Source: Bradyrhizobium jicamae (lineage in GTDB: Bacteria > Pseudomonadota > Alphaproteobacteria > Rhizobiales > Xanthobacteraceae). From it: a stretch of DNA of 64,000 nucleotides. Within the stretch, counting starts at the first letter, position 1, and every line of letters starts with the position of its first letter. Made by a program: the position numbers and the translations under genes. Location of the stretch: contig NZ_JAFCJX010000019.1 of the NCBI RefSeq assembly GCF_018130695.1, forward strand, positions 1 through 64,000. Reading direction: 5' to 3'. The notes beneath the pieces are model-generated. The model saw only the letters and a program-made list of their open reading frames with translations. It did not search any database and was not told the origin of the DNA. This document shows positions 34,012 to 42,133 of the stretch, piece after piece.

Positions 34012-35826
34012 ATGTGGTCCTGCGGGGATTCCGTTCTCCGCCAATTGATCATAAGAGCCGCTGCGTTAGCGAACGCAGATCCGCAGTGCCGATGCGAGGG
34101 GACCGACCTCGAGCTGCGCGATGGCGGCCGTCGTTTGATGGCCAATCCGCAGTTCGATTTCGTGCCCTATCCTGAGCAGGCGCAGCGCCTGCAAAAGTCG
34201 GCGATCGAGGAGGCGCAGCGCGCGCGCACCCACACCCTGACCCTGCCGCCGGCGTTTTGGGTGGTCGAGCCTGGCGACGTCGGTGAGTGGACCTCGGTTC
34301 GCAATGGCTATTCGTCCAAGCAGTTCCGCGTCGACGCCGCCGTCGATAAGGCCAACCTCGATGTATCGTTGAGCCTGACCGAGGTCGATCCGTCAGACTA
34401 CGATTGGGATCGCACCACGGATTTGCAGCCCGTCACGGGCGGCACCACGGTCTCGAGCCCGCCGCCGGCGCAGGGCGTGACGTCCTGGAATGTGCAGCCC
34501 TATACGCTGGTCGATGACACAGGCGTCGGCCGGCGCCCAGCGATCCTGATCAGCTGGGATGGCGGCCAACCCGGCATCAGCGGGCTTCAGTTCGAGGTGC
34601 GCCTGGCCTCCAACAGCTCGATCGTGACTCGCGGCCGCAGCGATCGCCCGACTGCCGGCAATCTCATCATCACGCAGTCGCTGCTGCCGGCGACGGCCTA
34701 CCAGGTGCGCGGTCAGTACATTCCATCGTCGCCGCGCGACATGGCCTGGTCCGGCTGGACCGCGGTCACGACGCCGGATGTGCGCTATTCGCTCGCGGAG
34801 TTCGACGCGGCGGTCAAGGCGCAGGTGACGACCGTTCAGGACGCGCTGCAGGACCAGCTCAACTTTGCGCTACAGCAGATCGCGGCTATCAGCGCCAACC
34901 AGGATGCGCGGAACTGGAGCGACAAAAAGGAGGTCCGCTCGCAGCTCGCGGCGCGCTCGGCCGCCGCCTTCGCGGCGATCTCTGATGTGCAGACCGTGGC
35001 GGTCAACACGCAAACCGCCCTTGCGAGCTATCAGGGGACGGTGACGGCGCAGTTTGCGACCGTCAATGCCTCGATCACGACCAACGCCAGCGCGATTGCC
35101 ACGCTCAACGGCTACGCGGCCGCGGCGTGGAGCGTGGCGCTCGACGTCAACGGCAGCATCGCCGGCATCCAGCTGGTCAATGGCGGGTCGGGAACGTCTA
35201 GCTTTGTCGTCACCGCCGATAAATTCCAGATCAAGCTGCCCGGTTATAGCGGCGGTGCACCGGTCAGCGTGTTTACGACCGGCACCATCGGCGGCGTCGC
35301 CTCGATTGGTATCAGCGGAAACGTATTTCTCGACGGCACGCTGAATGCCAGCAAGATCGTTGCGGGCTCGATCACGACCAACCAGATCGCCGTCGGCGGC
35401 GTCGATCTGCCGAATATCATTGCCGGCGCCGTCAGCAATACGCAGGTGTTTGCGACCAGCGCGACCGGGCACGTGGTTGCGACGACAACCGTGTGCAGTC
35501 AGGTGGTCAACATCCAGTCAGGCAAGGCGACGATCCGCTATTGCGGACAGTGGTCATCGCCAGATCTGGACTATGCGGGGAATCGACCAAAGAACGGCGT
35601 CAATATTGTTGTCGACGGCACAGTGGTCAAACAATTCGTTTGGACGATGCTGTTTCAGTCGTTGGCAAACCATTTCGACCTTGATGCACCGATCAACGTC
35701 GAATGGACGGTGACCGGGCTTTCCGCAGGCAACCATACGTTCGCAATTCAAGTCACGGGTGTGAGTGGCGGCGGTTTTCTGGATTGTACAGCCGGCCAAA
35801 TGTACGTGACAGACTTTAGACGCTAA
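34012..35826 (+). CDS. Phage tail tip/host-specificity protein, C-terminal part
   Basis: The 604-codon frame encodes the distal part of a phage tail protein of the gp J type. It includes a domain with THTLTLPPAFWVVEPGDVGE and RNGYSSKQFRV, fibronectin-like regions (AILISWDGGQPGISGLQFEV), and a low-complexity helical section with alanine and threonine (residues 260-370). A trimeric fibre-like tail with TTGTIGGVASIGISGNVFLD and DGTLNASKIVAGSITTNQIA follows. The phage relatives are usually 1000 residues or more, so the N-terminal half has been lost and the first 40 codons may not be native. The protein would contact the host surface. It opens the surviving part of a prophage. Confidence 0.75.
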   Translation: MWSCGDSVLRQLIIRAAALANADPQCRCEGTDLELRDGGRRLMANPQFDFVPYPEQAQRLQKSAIEEAQRARTHTLTLPPAFWVVEPGDVGEWTSVRNGYSSKQFRVDAAVDKANLDVSLSLTEVDPSDYDWDRTTDLQPVTGGTTVSSPPPAQGVTSWNVQPYTLVDDTGVGRRPAILISWDGGQPGISGLQFEVRLASNSSIVTRGRSDRPTAGNLIITQSLLPATAYQVRGQYIPSSPRDMAWSGWTAVTTPDVRYSLAEFDAAVKAQVTTVQDALQDQLNFALQQIAAISANQDARNWSDKKEVRSQLAARSAAAFAAISDVQTVAVNTQTALASYQGTVTAQFATVNASITTNASAIATLNGYAAAAWSVALDVNGSIAGIQLVNGGSGTSSFVVTADKFQIKLPGYSGGAPVSVFTTGTIGGVASIGISGNVFLDGTLNASKIVAGSITTNQIAVGGVDLPNIIAGAVSNTQVFATSATGHVVATTTVCSQVVNIQSGKATIRYCGQWSSPDLDYAGNRPKNGVNIVVDGTVVKQFVWTMLFQSLANHFDLDAPINVEWTVTGLSAGNHTFAIQVTGVSGGGFLDCTAGQMYVTDFRR

Positions 35827-35834
35827 GGGGTACC

Positions 35835-37025
35835 ATGACAGCGCTTGCGAGCTATTCCACGGGCACGGTTTCGGTTTCGGCCGGCGGCACCACAGTGGGC
35901 GGCGTTGGCACCATCTGGTCCGGCGTCAACGCGCGGCCCGGCGACATCTTGCAGATCGGCAATTTCCAGTCGGTCATCACCGATGTTACTGATACCACTC
36001 ACATCGTAATCCCGCCTTGGGACGGCGGCAACCAGAGCGGCGTCGCCTATAAGATCTGGAAAGTCTCGCCGCAGCGCTTCGCCGGCGCGCAGGCCATGGC
36101 CGATGTCTCGACTCTCGTTGCTGCCCTGAACACGGACGGGTTTTTCTTCTTCGTGGCGCTGACGGCGACGGTTCCTGATCCGTCGCTTGGCAACAACAAT
36201 CAGTATGCGCTGCAGCCCTCGACCGGCAAGCTCTGGCTCAAGAGTGGCGGCACATGGATGTTCCAGGGCTACGCATTCACACATCTGCCGCGCGGCTATA
36301 TCGCGGGCCTGACGTTATCGACCGCCGGATCATCGGCAGCATTCAGTGTTGCTGCCGGCGAGGCCATCGACAGCACGAACCTGAATCTACTGTTGCTCGC
36401 CGGGTCAATAAGCAAGACGACGTCGGCCTGGGCGGTGGGTAGCGGCAACGGCGCGCTCGATACTGGCACGATCGCGAATGCGACCTGGTACCACGTCTAT
36501 CTGATCGAGCGAACCGACACTGGCGTGGTCGATGTTCTGCTCTCGACGTCGGCGTCGTCTCCGACCTTGCCGGCGTCCTACACGCTGTTCCGCCGCATCG
36601 GCGCAATGAAGACGAACGGCTCGGCGCAATGGACCAAGTTTGTCCAGGATGGCGATTATTTCGCGTGGGACGCGCCGGTGCAGGACGTCAATGCAACAAA
36701 CCCAGGCACCTCTGCTGTGCTGTCCACGCTCAGTGTCCCGCCCGGTATCAATGTGCTGGCGAAGTTTCGCGCGCGCACGACGGTGTCCACCTCGGCAACG
36801 GTTTGCTCGACGCTCTATAGCGATCCCGCCGTCACCGACGCCGCGCCGGACTTCGCCGGCAATGGCCAGCAACTGAGCAACACGTCGCTGGCTCCGATCG
36901 TGACGCTGCAGGTGCGCACCAACACGAGCGCGCAAATCCGGATCAGGTGTAGCTTCTCGGACTCAGGCACCAACAAGACGCTGATGACGGAAGGCTGGAC
37001 CGCCGGCAGGGGGAAGAACGGATGA
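35835..37025 (+). CDS. Phage tail fibre-like protein
   Basis: The 396-residue product starts 8 bases after the tail gene. The N-terminal 75 residues (GTVSVSAGGTTVGGVGTIWS, RPGDILQIGNFQSVITDV) form a beta-rich phage domain, found at the start of fibre or collar proteins. The rest is rich in S, T, G and A with beta strands and looks like a fibre. GGGGTACC precedes the ATG. No chaperone gene follows. Confidence 0.7.
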   Translation: MTALASYSTGTVSVSAGGTTVGGVGTIWSGVNARPGDILQIGNFQSVITDVTDTTHIVIPPWDGGNQSGVAYKIWKVSPQRFAGAQAMADVSTLVAALNTDGFFFFVALTATVPDPSLGNNNQYALQPSTGKLWLKSGGTWMFQGYAFTHLPRGYIAGLTLSTAGSSAAFSVAAGEAIDSTNLNLLLLAGSISKTTSAWAVGSGNGALDTGTIANATWYHVYLIERTDTGVVDVLLSTSASSPTLPASYTLFRRIGAMKTNGSAQWTKFVQDGDYFAWDAPVQDVNATNPGTSAVLSTLSVPPGINVLAKFRARTTVSTSATVCSTLYSDPAVTDAAPDFAGNGQQLSNTSLAPIVTLQVRTNTSAQIRIRCSFSDSGTNKTLMTEGWTAGRGKNG

Positions 37026-37318
37026 CCGATGAAGCGCCAGTGACGCCGGCGGAAAGTGTTTTGCCGCAGGACCTGATCGCGCAGTTTACGACCGACGAGG
37101 CCGGCATCATCCGTGAGGCGATCCGCGATCGCGGCCCGGAGGTGTGGATCTTGTGGCAGGTGCTGATGGCGCAGTGCGAGCCGATGGTGGTTACGAATGC
37201 GCGCTTTCTGCTCGGCTGGAACTGGCTGCGCCAGCTGCTCGGCGCGGTGCATGAACGAAATCGCGGCGACGCTTGGCGTCGAGGTCGGGCCGTAGGCCGA
37301 CACAACTCTCAATCCTAA
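37022..37318 (+). CDS. Phage hypothetical protein
   Basis: The 98-residue product overlaps the preceding stop (ATGA). It reads DLIAQFTTDEAGIIREAIRD, PEVWILWQVLMAQCEP, FLLGWNWLRQLLGAVHERN. One amphipathic or membrane-associated stretch is present. It stands between fibre and lysis genes, where small chaperones or holin-like proteins often lie. Too short for a firm call. Confidence 0.5.
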   Translation: MTDEAPVTPAESVLPQDLIAQFTTDEAGIIREAIRDRGPEVWILWQVLMAQCEPMVVTNARFLLGWNWLRQLLGAVHERNRGDAWRRGRAVGRHNSQS

Positions 37319-37339
37319 AATCACTAGAGGCTAACCCAC

Positions 37340-38560
37340 ATGCTCGAGCTGCATGGGATTTCGCACGAGTCGTTTAACCTGGTCGTCGACGAGGAAGTGA
37401 CCAGCGAGGCCTGCTACGAGCGCCACTATCGCAGCCTCGAATATCCCGGCCAGGCATCGGGACCGACCGGCGGCATCGGCTATGACTTTGGCACCCAAAC
37501 CCGCGAGCAGATCCGCGCCGATTGGGCCGGCAAGGTCTCCGACGCCGAGCTCAAGATCCTGGTCAGTGCCTCCGGCGTGCGCGGGGCGAAGGCGGCGGCC
37601 TTCGTGCGCAAGTATGGTCACCAGATCGATCTTCCCTGGGAGGTCGCCCTCGAGGTGCTCGCCGACCAGGACCTGCCGCGCTATCTGGCGATCCTCGAGC
37701 GTTACTGTCCCGGCGCTGGCGCGCTCGGGCCGCATTGCAAGGGCGTGCTTTGGTCGATCGCCTATAATCGCGACGCCGCGGGCTTTGTGAAGCCTGGTCC
37801 GCGCTATGCCGAGATGCGCGAGATCCGCGGGTGCGTCGGCCGCGGCGAGCTCGAGAAGATTCCCGGCCTGATCCGCTCGATGAAACGGCTGTGGGCGCCG
37901 ACCAATGGCGTCTACAAGAGGCGCGAGCGCGAGGCGGTGCTGTTCGAGCGCGGCCTGGCCGAGCACCATCCGGAGGCGCATGCCGAGTTGCCGCATGTCG
38001 CGCCGCCGCCCGATCCCGACGTCGTGATCCAGGTGCAGCAGCGGCTGCGCGAGCTCGGCTACTACGATACGGGCGCCGTCGACGGCCAGCTCTCGCCGAA
38101 AGGTCGGACCGAGGCCGCGATCCTGGCGTTCCGCCATGAGCACGATCTGCCGCTCAAGCCTGACATCGACGACGAGTTGTTGACGGCGCTGGCGCGGGCC
38201 GAGCCGCGCCGGGTCTCCGAGGTCCGCGCCAACGCGACGACGCAGGATCTGCGCGAGCAGGGCGTGCAGACCATCGCCATCACGGACCAGGTCAAGGGGT
38301 GGGCCGGCAAAATCTTCGGCACCAGCGGAGGCCTCACCGGCGCCGGCGTGCTGGCGTGGATCACCGACAAGGCGACCGCGGTCGCCGGCGCGCGCGATGC
38401 GGTTGGTGGACTTGGTCTCAATCCGCAGATGATCGCCTGGCTACTCGCCGGCGTCGTCGTGCTCGCGGTCATCGCCGGCCTCGGCGTGCTGATTTGGCAT
38501 GTCGCCGACAAGATCGAGGCCAAGCGCGTCCTCGACTACCGCATGGGTAAAAACACATGA
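37340..38560 (+). CDS. Phage endolysin with peptidoglycan-binding domain and C-terminal membrane anchor
   Basis: The 406-residue protein begins with a lysozyme-like domain (about residues 1-185). It has FNLVVDEEVTSEACYERHYR with the probable catalytic glutamate, GGIGYDFG, and LWSIAYNRDAAGF. A PG_binding_1 domain (about 225-290) has VQQRLRELGYYDTGAVDGQL. A C-terminal region has one strong helix (MIAWLLAGVVVLAVIAGLGV) and a basic tail. It cleaves the cell wall at the end of the phage cycle. The C-terminal anchor is less usual than an N-terminal signal anchor. Spanin genes follow directly, completing a lysis cassette. Confidence 0.8.
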   Translation: MLELHGISHESFNLVVDEEVTSEACYERHYRSLEYPGQASGPTGGIGYDFGTQTREQIRADWAGKVSDAELKILVSASGVRGAKAAAFVRKYGHQIDLPWEVALEVLADQDLPRYLAILERYCPGAGALGPHCKGVLWSIAYNRDAAGFVKPGPRYAEMREIRGCVGRGELEKIPGLIRSMKRLWAPTNGVYKRREREAVLFERGLAEHHPEAHAELPHVAPPPDPDVVIQVQQRLRELGYYDTGAVDGQLSPKGRTEAAILAFRHEHDLPLKPDIDDELLTALARAEPRRVSEVRANATTQDLREQGVQTIAITDQVKGWAGKIFGTSGGLTGAGVLAWITDKATAVAGARDAVGGLGLNPQMIAWLLAGVVVLAVIAGLGVLIWHVADKIEAKRVLDYRMGKNT

Positions 38561-39039
38561 GCGCGGTCATCTCTGCGATCGTCGCCGGCGCGCAGCTCGC
38601 CGGCGTCCGGCTGTCGCCGTTCTGGGCTGGCGCTGCGCTCGCCGGCCTCATCGCGCTCGTGGTCGGCGGCGGCGCCGCGGCCGCCGGCCTGCATCTCTAC
38701 AACGCCGGCTATGCGGCCGCGGACGGCGCGTGGCGCGAGAAGGCGCTCGAGGCGCAGCTCGCTGCCGCGCGCGCCGATATCGACGCAGCCAAGAAAGCCG
38801 CCGGCGACGAGGCGTCGCGCGCGGCCACCATCCAGCAACAGGCAGACGAGGAAAGGGCAGGGACCGATGCCTATGTCGAGGATCTCAAGAAACGGATTAC
38901 GGGGGCTTGTGCTCTCAGCTGCGATGACCTGCGCGGCATGCGCATCAAATCCAGCGCCTGCGCCGCTCCAGCGGGAGCTGCCGCCGCCGGCGGCGCGCCT
39001 GTTCGCTCCCGTTGGCGTGCCCTCGGCAAGCCTCAATGA
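38557..39039 (+). CDS. Rz-like inner-membrane spanin subunit
   Basis: The 160-residue product overlaps the endolysin stop (ATGA). It has a membrane anchor (WAGAALAGLIALVVGGGAAA), then a periplasmic coiled-coil stretch rich in A, E, K and Q (AWREKALEAQLAAARADIDA). This is the plan of i-spanins, which with a lipoprotein partner fuse the inner and outer membranes in lysis. The partner gene is nested within it in another frame. Confidence 0.7.
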   Translation: MSAVISAIVAGAQLAGVRLSPFWAGAALAGLIALVVGGGAAAAGLHLYNAGYAAADGAWREKALEAQLAAARADIDAAKKAAGDEASRAATIQQQADEERAGTDAYVEDLKKRITGACALSCDDLRGMRIKSSACAAPAGAAAAGGAPVRSRWRALGKPQ

Positions 39040-39160
39040 CGACGCGCGGGCACGCCTGGCGCAAACCCGCGATGCGCTGGAGGAAGCCAATCGCCGGCTC
39101 GAGCAGGGGCGCGCCTGGTACGACGTCGTGCGCGAGAATTATCGGAGTGGGGTGCAATGA
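38867..39160 (+). CDS. Rz1-like outer-membrane spanin lipoprotein, nested in the Rz-like gene
   Basis: The frame starts inside the Rz-like gene after AGGAAAGGGCAGGG. The first 25 residues make a signal peptide (ISRNGLRGLVLSAAMTCAAC) with a lipobox-like CAAC. A proline-rich mature start follows (ASNPAPAPLQRELPPPAARL), then a helix. Proline richness and a lipidated cysteine are typical of Rz1 o-spanins. The gene extends beyond the Rz-like stop and overlaps the next start by ATGA. Confidence 0.65.
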   Translation: MPMSRISRNGLRGLVLSAAMTCAACASNPAPAPLQRELPPPAARLFAPVGVPSASLNDDARARLAQTRDALEEANRRLEQGRAWYDVVRENYRSGVQ

Positions 39161-39558
39161 GCTGTGACGTCGTAACGTGGGGCGCTGTGATCGCGGCGAT
39201 CGGTGCGCTTGGCACGATCGTGACGTTCTGGACGCGCTCTTCCGACCGCATTACCAAGGCCGAGGCGCGCGCGTTCAAGGCGATCGACGAACTTGCCGAG
39301 TTCAAGCGGACATCCGAGGCGGCAACCTCCGAGGCCAAGCGCGAAGCGCAGGAAGCGGCGGCCGAAGCGCGCGCGTTGGCCGCCAAGCTCTACCAGGTCG
39401 AGATCTGGTCGCGCGACGAGTTCGTCCGCAAGACCAGCTTTGAGAGCGTTGTCACCCGCATGGAGCGTGGGTTCGGCGATCTCAAGCAGGACATCTCGAG
39501 CCGTCTCGACCGCATGACCGACCGGATCGAGGCCATCAAGACTGGGGGCCATCCATGA
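39157..39558 (+). CDS. Phage membrane protein with coiled coil
   Basis: The 133-residue product has one N-terminal helix (WGAVIAAIGALGTIVTFW). A long alanine/glutamate/lysine coiled coil follows (residues 30-75), then DLKQDISSRLDRMTDRIEAI. It could be a holin-associated or phage-inner-membrane protein. It is translationally coupled on both sides (ATGA overlaps). Confidence 0.6.
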   Translation: MSCDVVTWGAVIAAIGALGTIVTFWTRSSDRITKAEARAFKAIDELAEFKRTSEAATSEAKREAQEAAAEARALAAKLYQVEIWSRDEFVRKTSFESVVTRMERGFGDLKQDISSRLDRMTDRIEAIKTGGHP

Positions 39559-39710
39559 AGCTCGAGTCGCAGATCCTGCGCGATGCCGCACTGTTGTACG
39601 CCGAGCTGTCCGACATCCTGCTCGCGGCCATTATCGTGGTTGGCGCCGTGGTCGCCTTCTGCGTCGTCGATGAGGTGCGGCTGCGCCGCAAGCGCCGGCA
39701 GCGTTCTTAG
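39555..39710 (+). CDS. 51-residue phage membrane protein, holin candidate
   Basis: The product has one central helix (LSDILLAAIIVVGAVVAFCV) and a strongly basic end (RLRRKRRQRS), as seen in small holins. The start overlaps the preceding stop by ATGA. Its stop coincides with the first base of the direct repeat at 39708, which marks the end of recognisable prophage DNA. Confidence 0.55.
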   Translation: MKLESQILRDAALLYAELSDILLAAIIVVGAVVAFCVVDEVRLRRKRRQRS

Positions 39711-39764
39711 ATCAAGGGTGGGCTAACCGAAGTCCAGCGCGTGAGGCCGTGCGGGGCCGAGTAC
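39708..39764. repeat. Direct repeat, copy 1 (with 41340-41393)
   Basis: agatcaagggtgggct, then accgaagtccagcgcg and gaggcc match the copy at 41340 with few differences. The similarity continues weakly past 39764 into a degenerate copy of the end of the 41391 gene (ATCCGAAAGG in reverse). The two copies flank the GNAT-like gene. Confidence 0.65.
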
Positions 39765-39875
39765 TGGATGTTCCGGAGGCCACACCTTTCGGATAGTAGT
39801 CCTTCGAAGCCATCCAGGCAGACGACGGAACTTGGCGCAGCCCGGTGGCAGTTCGCTACCAACAATTCCCCGAGC

Positions 39876-41213
39876 TCACTTCAGCAGAACATGGTTGCGG
39901 AAGTTCAGCGCGAACCGGTGCAGCGCTGAATTGCTTTTCACCAACCGCTTGACGCCGTTAAGAGCGGAAACGGTGCCGACCATCAAACGGCCGCGCAAGC
40001 TGAGCGGAATGAAGCTATCGAATATCGGCTCGTGGTCCTTGCAGAAAACCAGCTTGTAGTCGAACGAGCCGATGCCGAAATCGAAAGCACGATAGTTCTG
40101 AGCTGCAAAATGATCGACCATGTTTCGTATGAGAATCAGGCCGGGGCTGCACCTCGCTTTCCGCGACATCGTGTAGGTGTTGAACATCATCGAGCAGCGA
40201 TCGCCGTTGGAGACGCCGGCAAAGATCGCGAGCACCTCTTCATCACATTCGAGCGCATGGATGTCGATGAGGTGGCTGCCGCCGGGCAGCTTCGTCATGC
40301 AGGCTTCCCGGATGAATTGCTCCACGCCCGGTTCGGCGAAGATGTTGGGCAGCTTCTGCTGGGCCAGTCGCTCCGGCTTGAGCCGAAAGAACCAGTCGAG
40401 CAGTCGGGCGATATCTGCGTCATTGGACGCAATGTAATAGCGGTAGCCGGCAAACGCCTGCAAGTTGCGCTCCTTGCGATTCAACCGGCGGCGGACGGTT
40501 TCGCTGATCAGGTTCACCTCTGTCGCGCCGCGCTCGATTGTGCGGACCGGGCAGTGGGCAGCCGAGGGCTCATGCGGCAGCAATGCGAGGGGGTTTTGCA
40601 GCTCGCGCCAGTACGCCGGCTGCTGGCGCAGGACCAGAATGTCGGCCTCGTTACGCGCAGCGAGCATGTTCATAAGCGCATGGAGATCGGCCCCGGTGGC
40701 GCTCGCCGCGAATTCGCGATCCCAAAGGCCCATGTTGAAGGTAGCGTGCGCGCCGCCCATGAAAGTCGCGCAACGCACGCCGATGGTGGTCTGCAACGCA
40801 AGCGGCAGAAGCCCCAGCGGTCGGTTGTCGTCATCACGGGCGATCACCAGGAAGGGCAGCAGCCCCGCGCGCTTACCGACGTGGCGCTGCCAGGCAGCGA
40901 GCAGATCGAACCGCTGATATGGCGTGCACTGGTCCGGGGTCTCAAGACTGCGCCAGACCGACTCGGCAACCGCGACATCGTGGACGATATCGACGGAAGC
41001 GATGCGCCTTGAGGGCAACCAAACATCTCCGGGCGCCGTTTGGCTCTCAATTGCTATCTTGCGCGGGCCGTCCCATAACTCCACGGCCTGCCCGTAGCTC
41101 GCGAGGTGCATCGCGCGTTCTCTTGCAGCGTCATCATTTAGACAGGGCAAATGTGCGCGGTTGATAATCGCGCCGGCGCTGTTGATGATGAATACCCTGT
41201 AGTTGTGGTGCAC
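39876..41213 (-). CDS. GNAT_6/FemAB-like acyltransferase with N-terminal extra domain
   Basis: The 445-residue protein has two parts. Residues 1-60 (YRVFIINSAGAIINRAHLPC, ARERAMHLASYGQAVELWDG) match the plan of small stand-alone proteins common in rhizobia. Residues 85-420 form a GNAT_6/CelD-type acyltransferase: PYQRFDLLAAWQRHVG, VRRRLNRKERNLQAFAGYRY, YTMSRKARCSPGLILIRNMV, FDFGIGSFDYKLVFC. Enzymes of this group act on polysaccharide or lipid precursors at the cytoplasmic face. The joining of the two parts is unusual. It is flanked by direct repeats. Confidence 0.8.
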   Translation of the reverse strand: MHHNYRVFIINSAGAIINRAHLPCLNDDAARERAMHLASYGQAVELWDGPRKIAIESQTAPGDVWLPSRRIASVDIVHDVAVAESVWRSLETPDQCTPYQRFDLLAAWQRHVGKRAGLLPFLVIARDDDNRPLGLLPLALQTTIGVRCATFMGGAHATFNMGLWDREFAASATGADLHALMNMLAARNEADILVLRQQPAYWRELQNPLALLPHEPSAAHCPVRTIERGATEVNLISETVRRRLNRKERNLQAFAGYRYYIASNDADIARLLDWFFRLKPERLAQQKLPNIFAEPGVEQFIREACMTKLPGGSHLIDIHALECDEEVLAIFAGVSNGDRCSMMFNTYTMSRKARCSPGLILIRNMVDHFAAQNYRAFDFGIGSFDYKLVFCKDHEPIFDSFIPLSLRGRLMVGTVSALNGVKRLVKSNSALHRFALNFRNHVLLK

Positions 41214-41339
41214 CGCTGCCGCGCCCTAGTTCCTCACTTTCGCCCGAAACATTAAGCAAGCAGGCTCGCCTCACGGCAAGCGGGCAACTTTGTTCACGGG
41301 CAGGAAAATGGAGTTACCTCTGCGGGGGCTAGGGCCGAC

Positions 41340-41393
41340 TAGATCAAGGGTGGGCTGACCGAAGTCCAGCGCGCGAGGCCGGCGGGCCGACTA
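41340..41393. repeat. Direct repeat, copy 2 (with 39708-39764)
   Basis: This copy ends in the stop codon of the intact 41391 gene, so it is the original context. The copy at 39708 is then a duplicated and decayed piece of this gene end and its downstream DNA. Confidence 0.65.
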
Positions 41394-41531
41394 CCGAATA
41401 TTCGAAGGCTCGCCTTTCGGATCGTGGTCCTTGAACCAGGCCAACGCTGTGTCGGGGTCAGCAAACACCTTAAGGTGCTCGACATCGCCGACGGGTTTGG
41501 ACGTGTTGGTGTAGATCCAGACCGTAGCCAT
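41391..41531 (-). CDS. 46-residue conserved small protein coupled to a ligase gene
   Basis: The product is ATVWIYTNTSKPVGDVEHLK, VFADPDTALAWFKDHDPKGE. I recall short proteins with WVYxDTxKxVGDxDHLKVFA from Bradyrhizobium. ATG 41531 overlaps the ligase stop (TGATG), and GGAGGCGAGCTG precedes it. Its role is unknown; the coupling ties its expression to DNA repair. Confidence 0.6.
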   Translation of the reverse strand: MATVWIYTNTSKPVGDVEHLKVFADPDTALAWFKDHDPKGEPSNIR

Positions 41532-42133
41532 CAGCTCGCCTCCATCTCCCGGCCCATTGCCGGGTGCTTCCGGTTCTTGACCTTGATCCAGTCCTTCGAC
41601 CGGCCGGCGCGGTAGGGCCGATCGCGACGCTTGCTGACCATGCCCTCGAGCCCCATCAGGCAGGCGTGGCGATACAACTCCGGGCCGATCTCGCCGTGTT
41701 CGAAGTCGGACAGGAAGATGCCGTCGACGCGGCGGGCGAGCATGCGGGCCAGCGCGCCCTTGCGCAGGAACAGCGGCCACTCGCGCAGGTCATCGTTGTC
41801 CGACATCAGGAGGTCGAAGGCGTAGAATTCGACTTCGGCGTCGTGCTTGCGCGAATGCAGGCCGTTGAAGTCGCTGCGGCCATCGACGCCGAGCAGTACG
41901 GCCTCGCCATCGAGCACGAACGACGTCTTGCGATTGCGCAGGGCTGCCTCGGTGATCAGCGGAAATCGGCCGGACCAGTCGTGCCCGTTGCGGGTGAAGA
42001 GGCGCACCCGCTTGCCCTCGCGGTGCACGATCAGGCGGTAGCCGTCATGTTTGATCTCGTGCAGCCAGTCGGCGCTGGCCGGGACCACCGTGGCCGGGGA
42101 CGGCAGGCAGGGTTCGAAGGAGCGGGCCGGCAT
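41531..42133 (-). CDS. Minimal ATP-dependent DNA ligase (adenylation domain only)
   Basis: The 200-residue protein has every nucleotidyltransferase motif: HEIKHDGYRL with the AMP-accepting lysine (motif I), FVLDGEAVLLG (III), FYAFDLL (IIIa), LEGMVSKR (IV) and DWIKVKNRKHPA (V). It has no OB-fold and none of the polymerase or nuclease domains of LigD. Small LigD-like adenylation proteins are common in rhizobia and may help end joining with Ku. ATG 42133 overlaps the stop of the ku remnant (TGATG), so ku and this gene were once translated together. Activity without an OB-fold would be weak and needs partners (inference). Confidence 0.85.
   Translation of the reverse strand: MPARSFEPCLPSPATVVPASADWLHEIKHDGYRLIVHREGKRVRLFTRNGHDWSGRFPLITEAALRNRKTSFVLDGEAVLLGVDGRSDFNGLHSRKHDAEVEFYAFDLLMSDNDDLREWPLFLRKGALARMLARRVDGIFLSDFEHGEIGPELYRHACLMGLEGMVSKRRDRPYRAGRSKDWIKVKNRKHPAMGREMEAS

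Noticed and set aside
39708..41393. The two direct repeats as prophage attachment sites
   Set aside because: They flank the GNAT-like gene, not the prophage; one copy is the natural end of the 41391 gene; no copy is found at the left prophage border.
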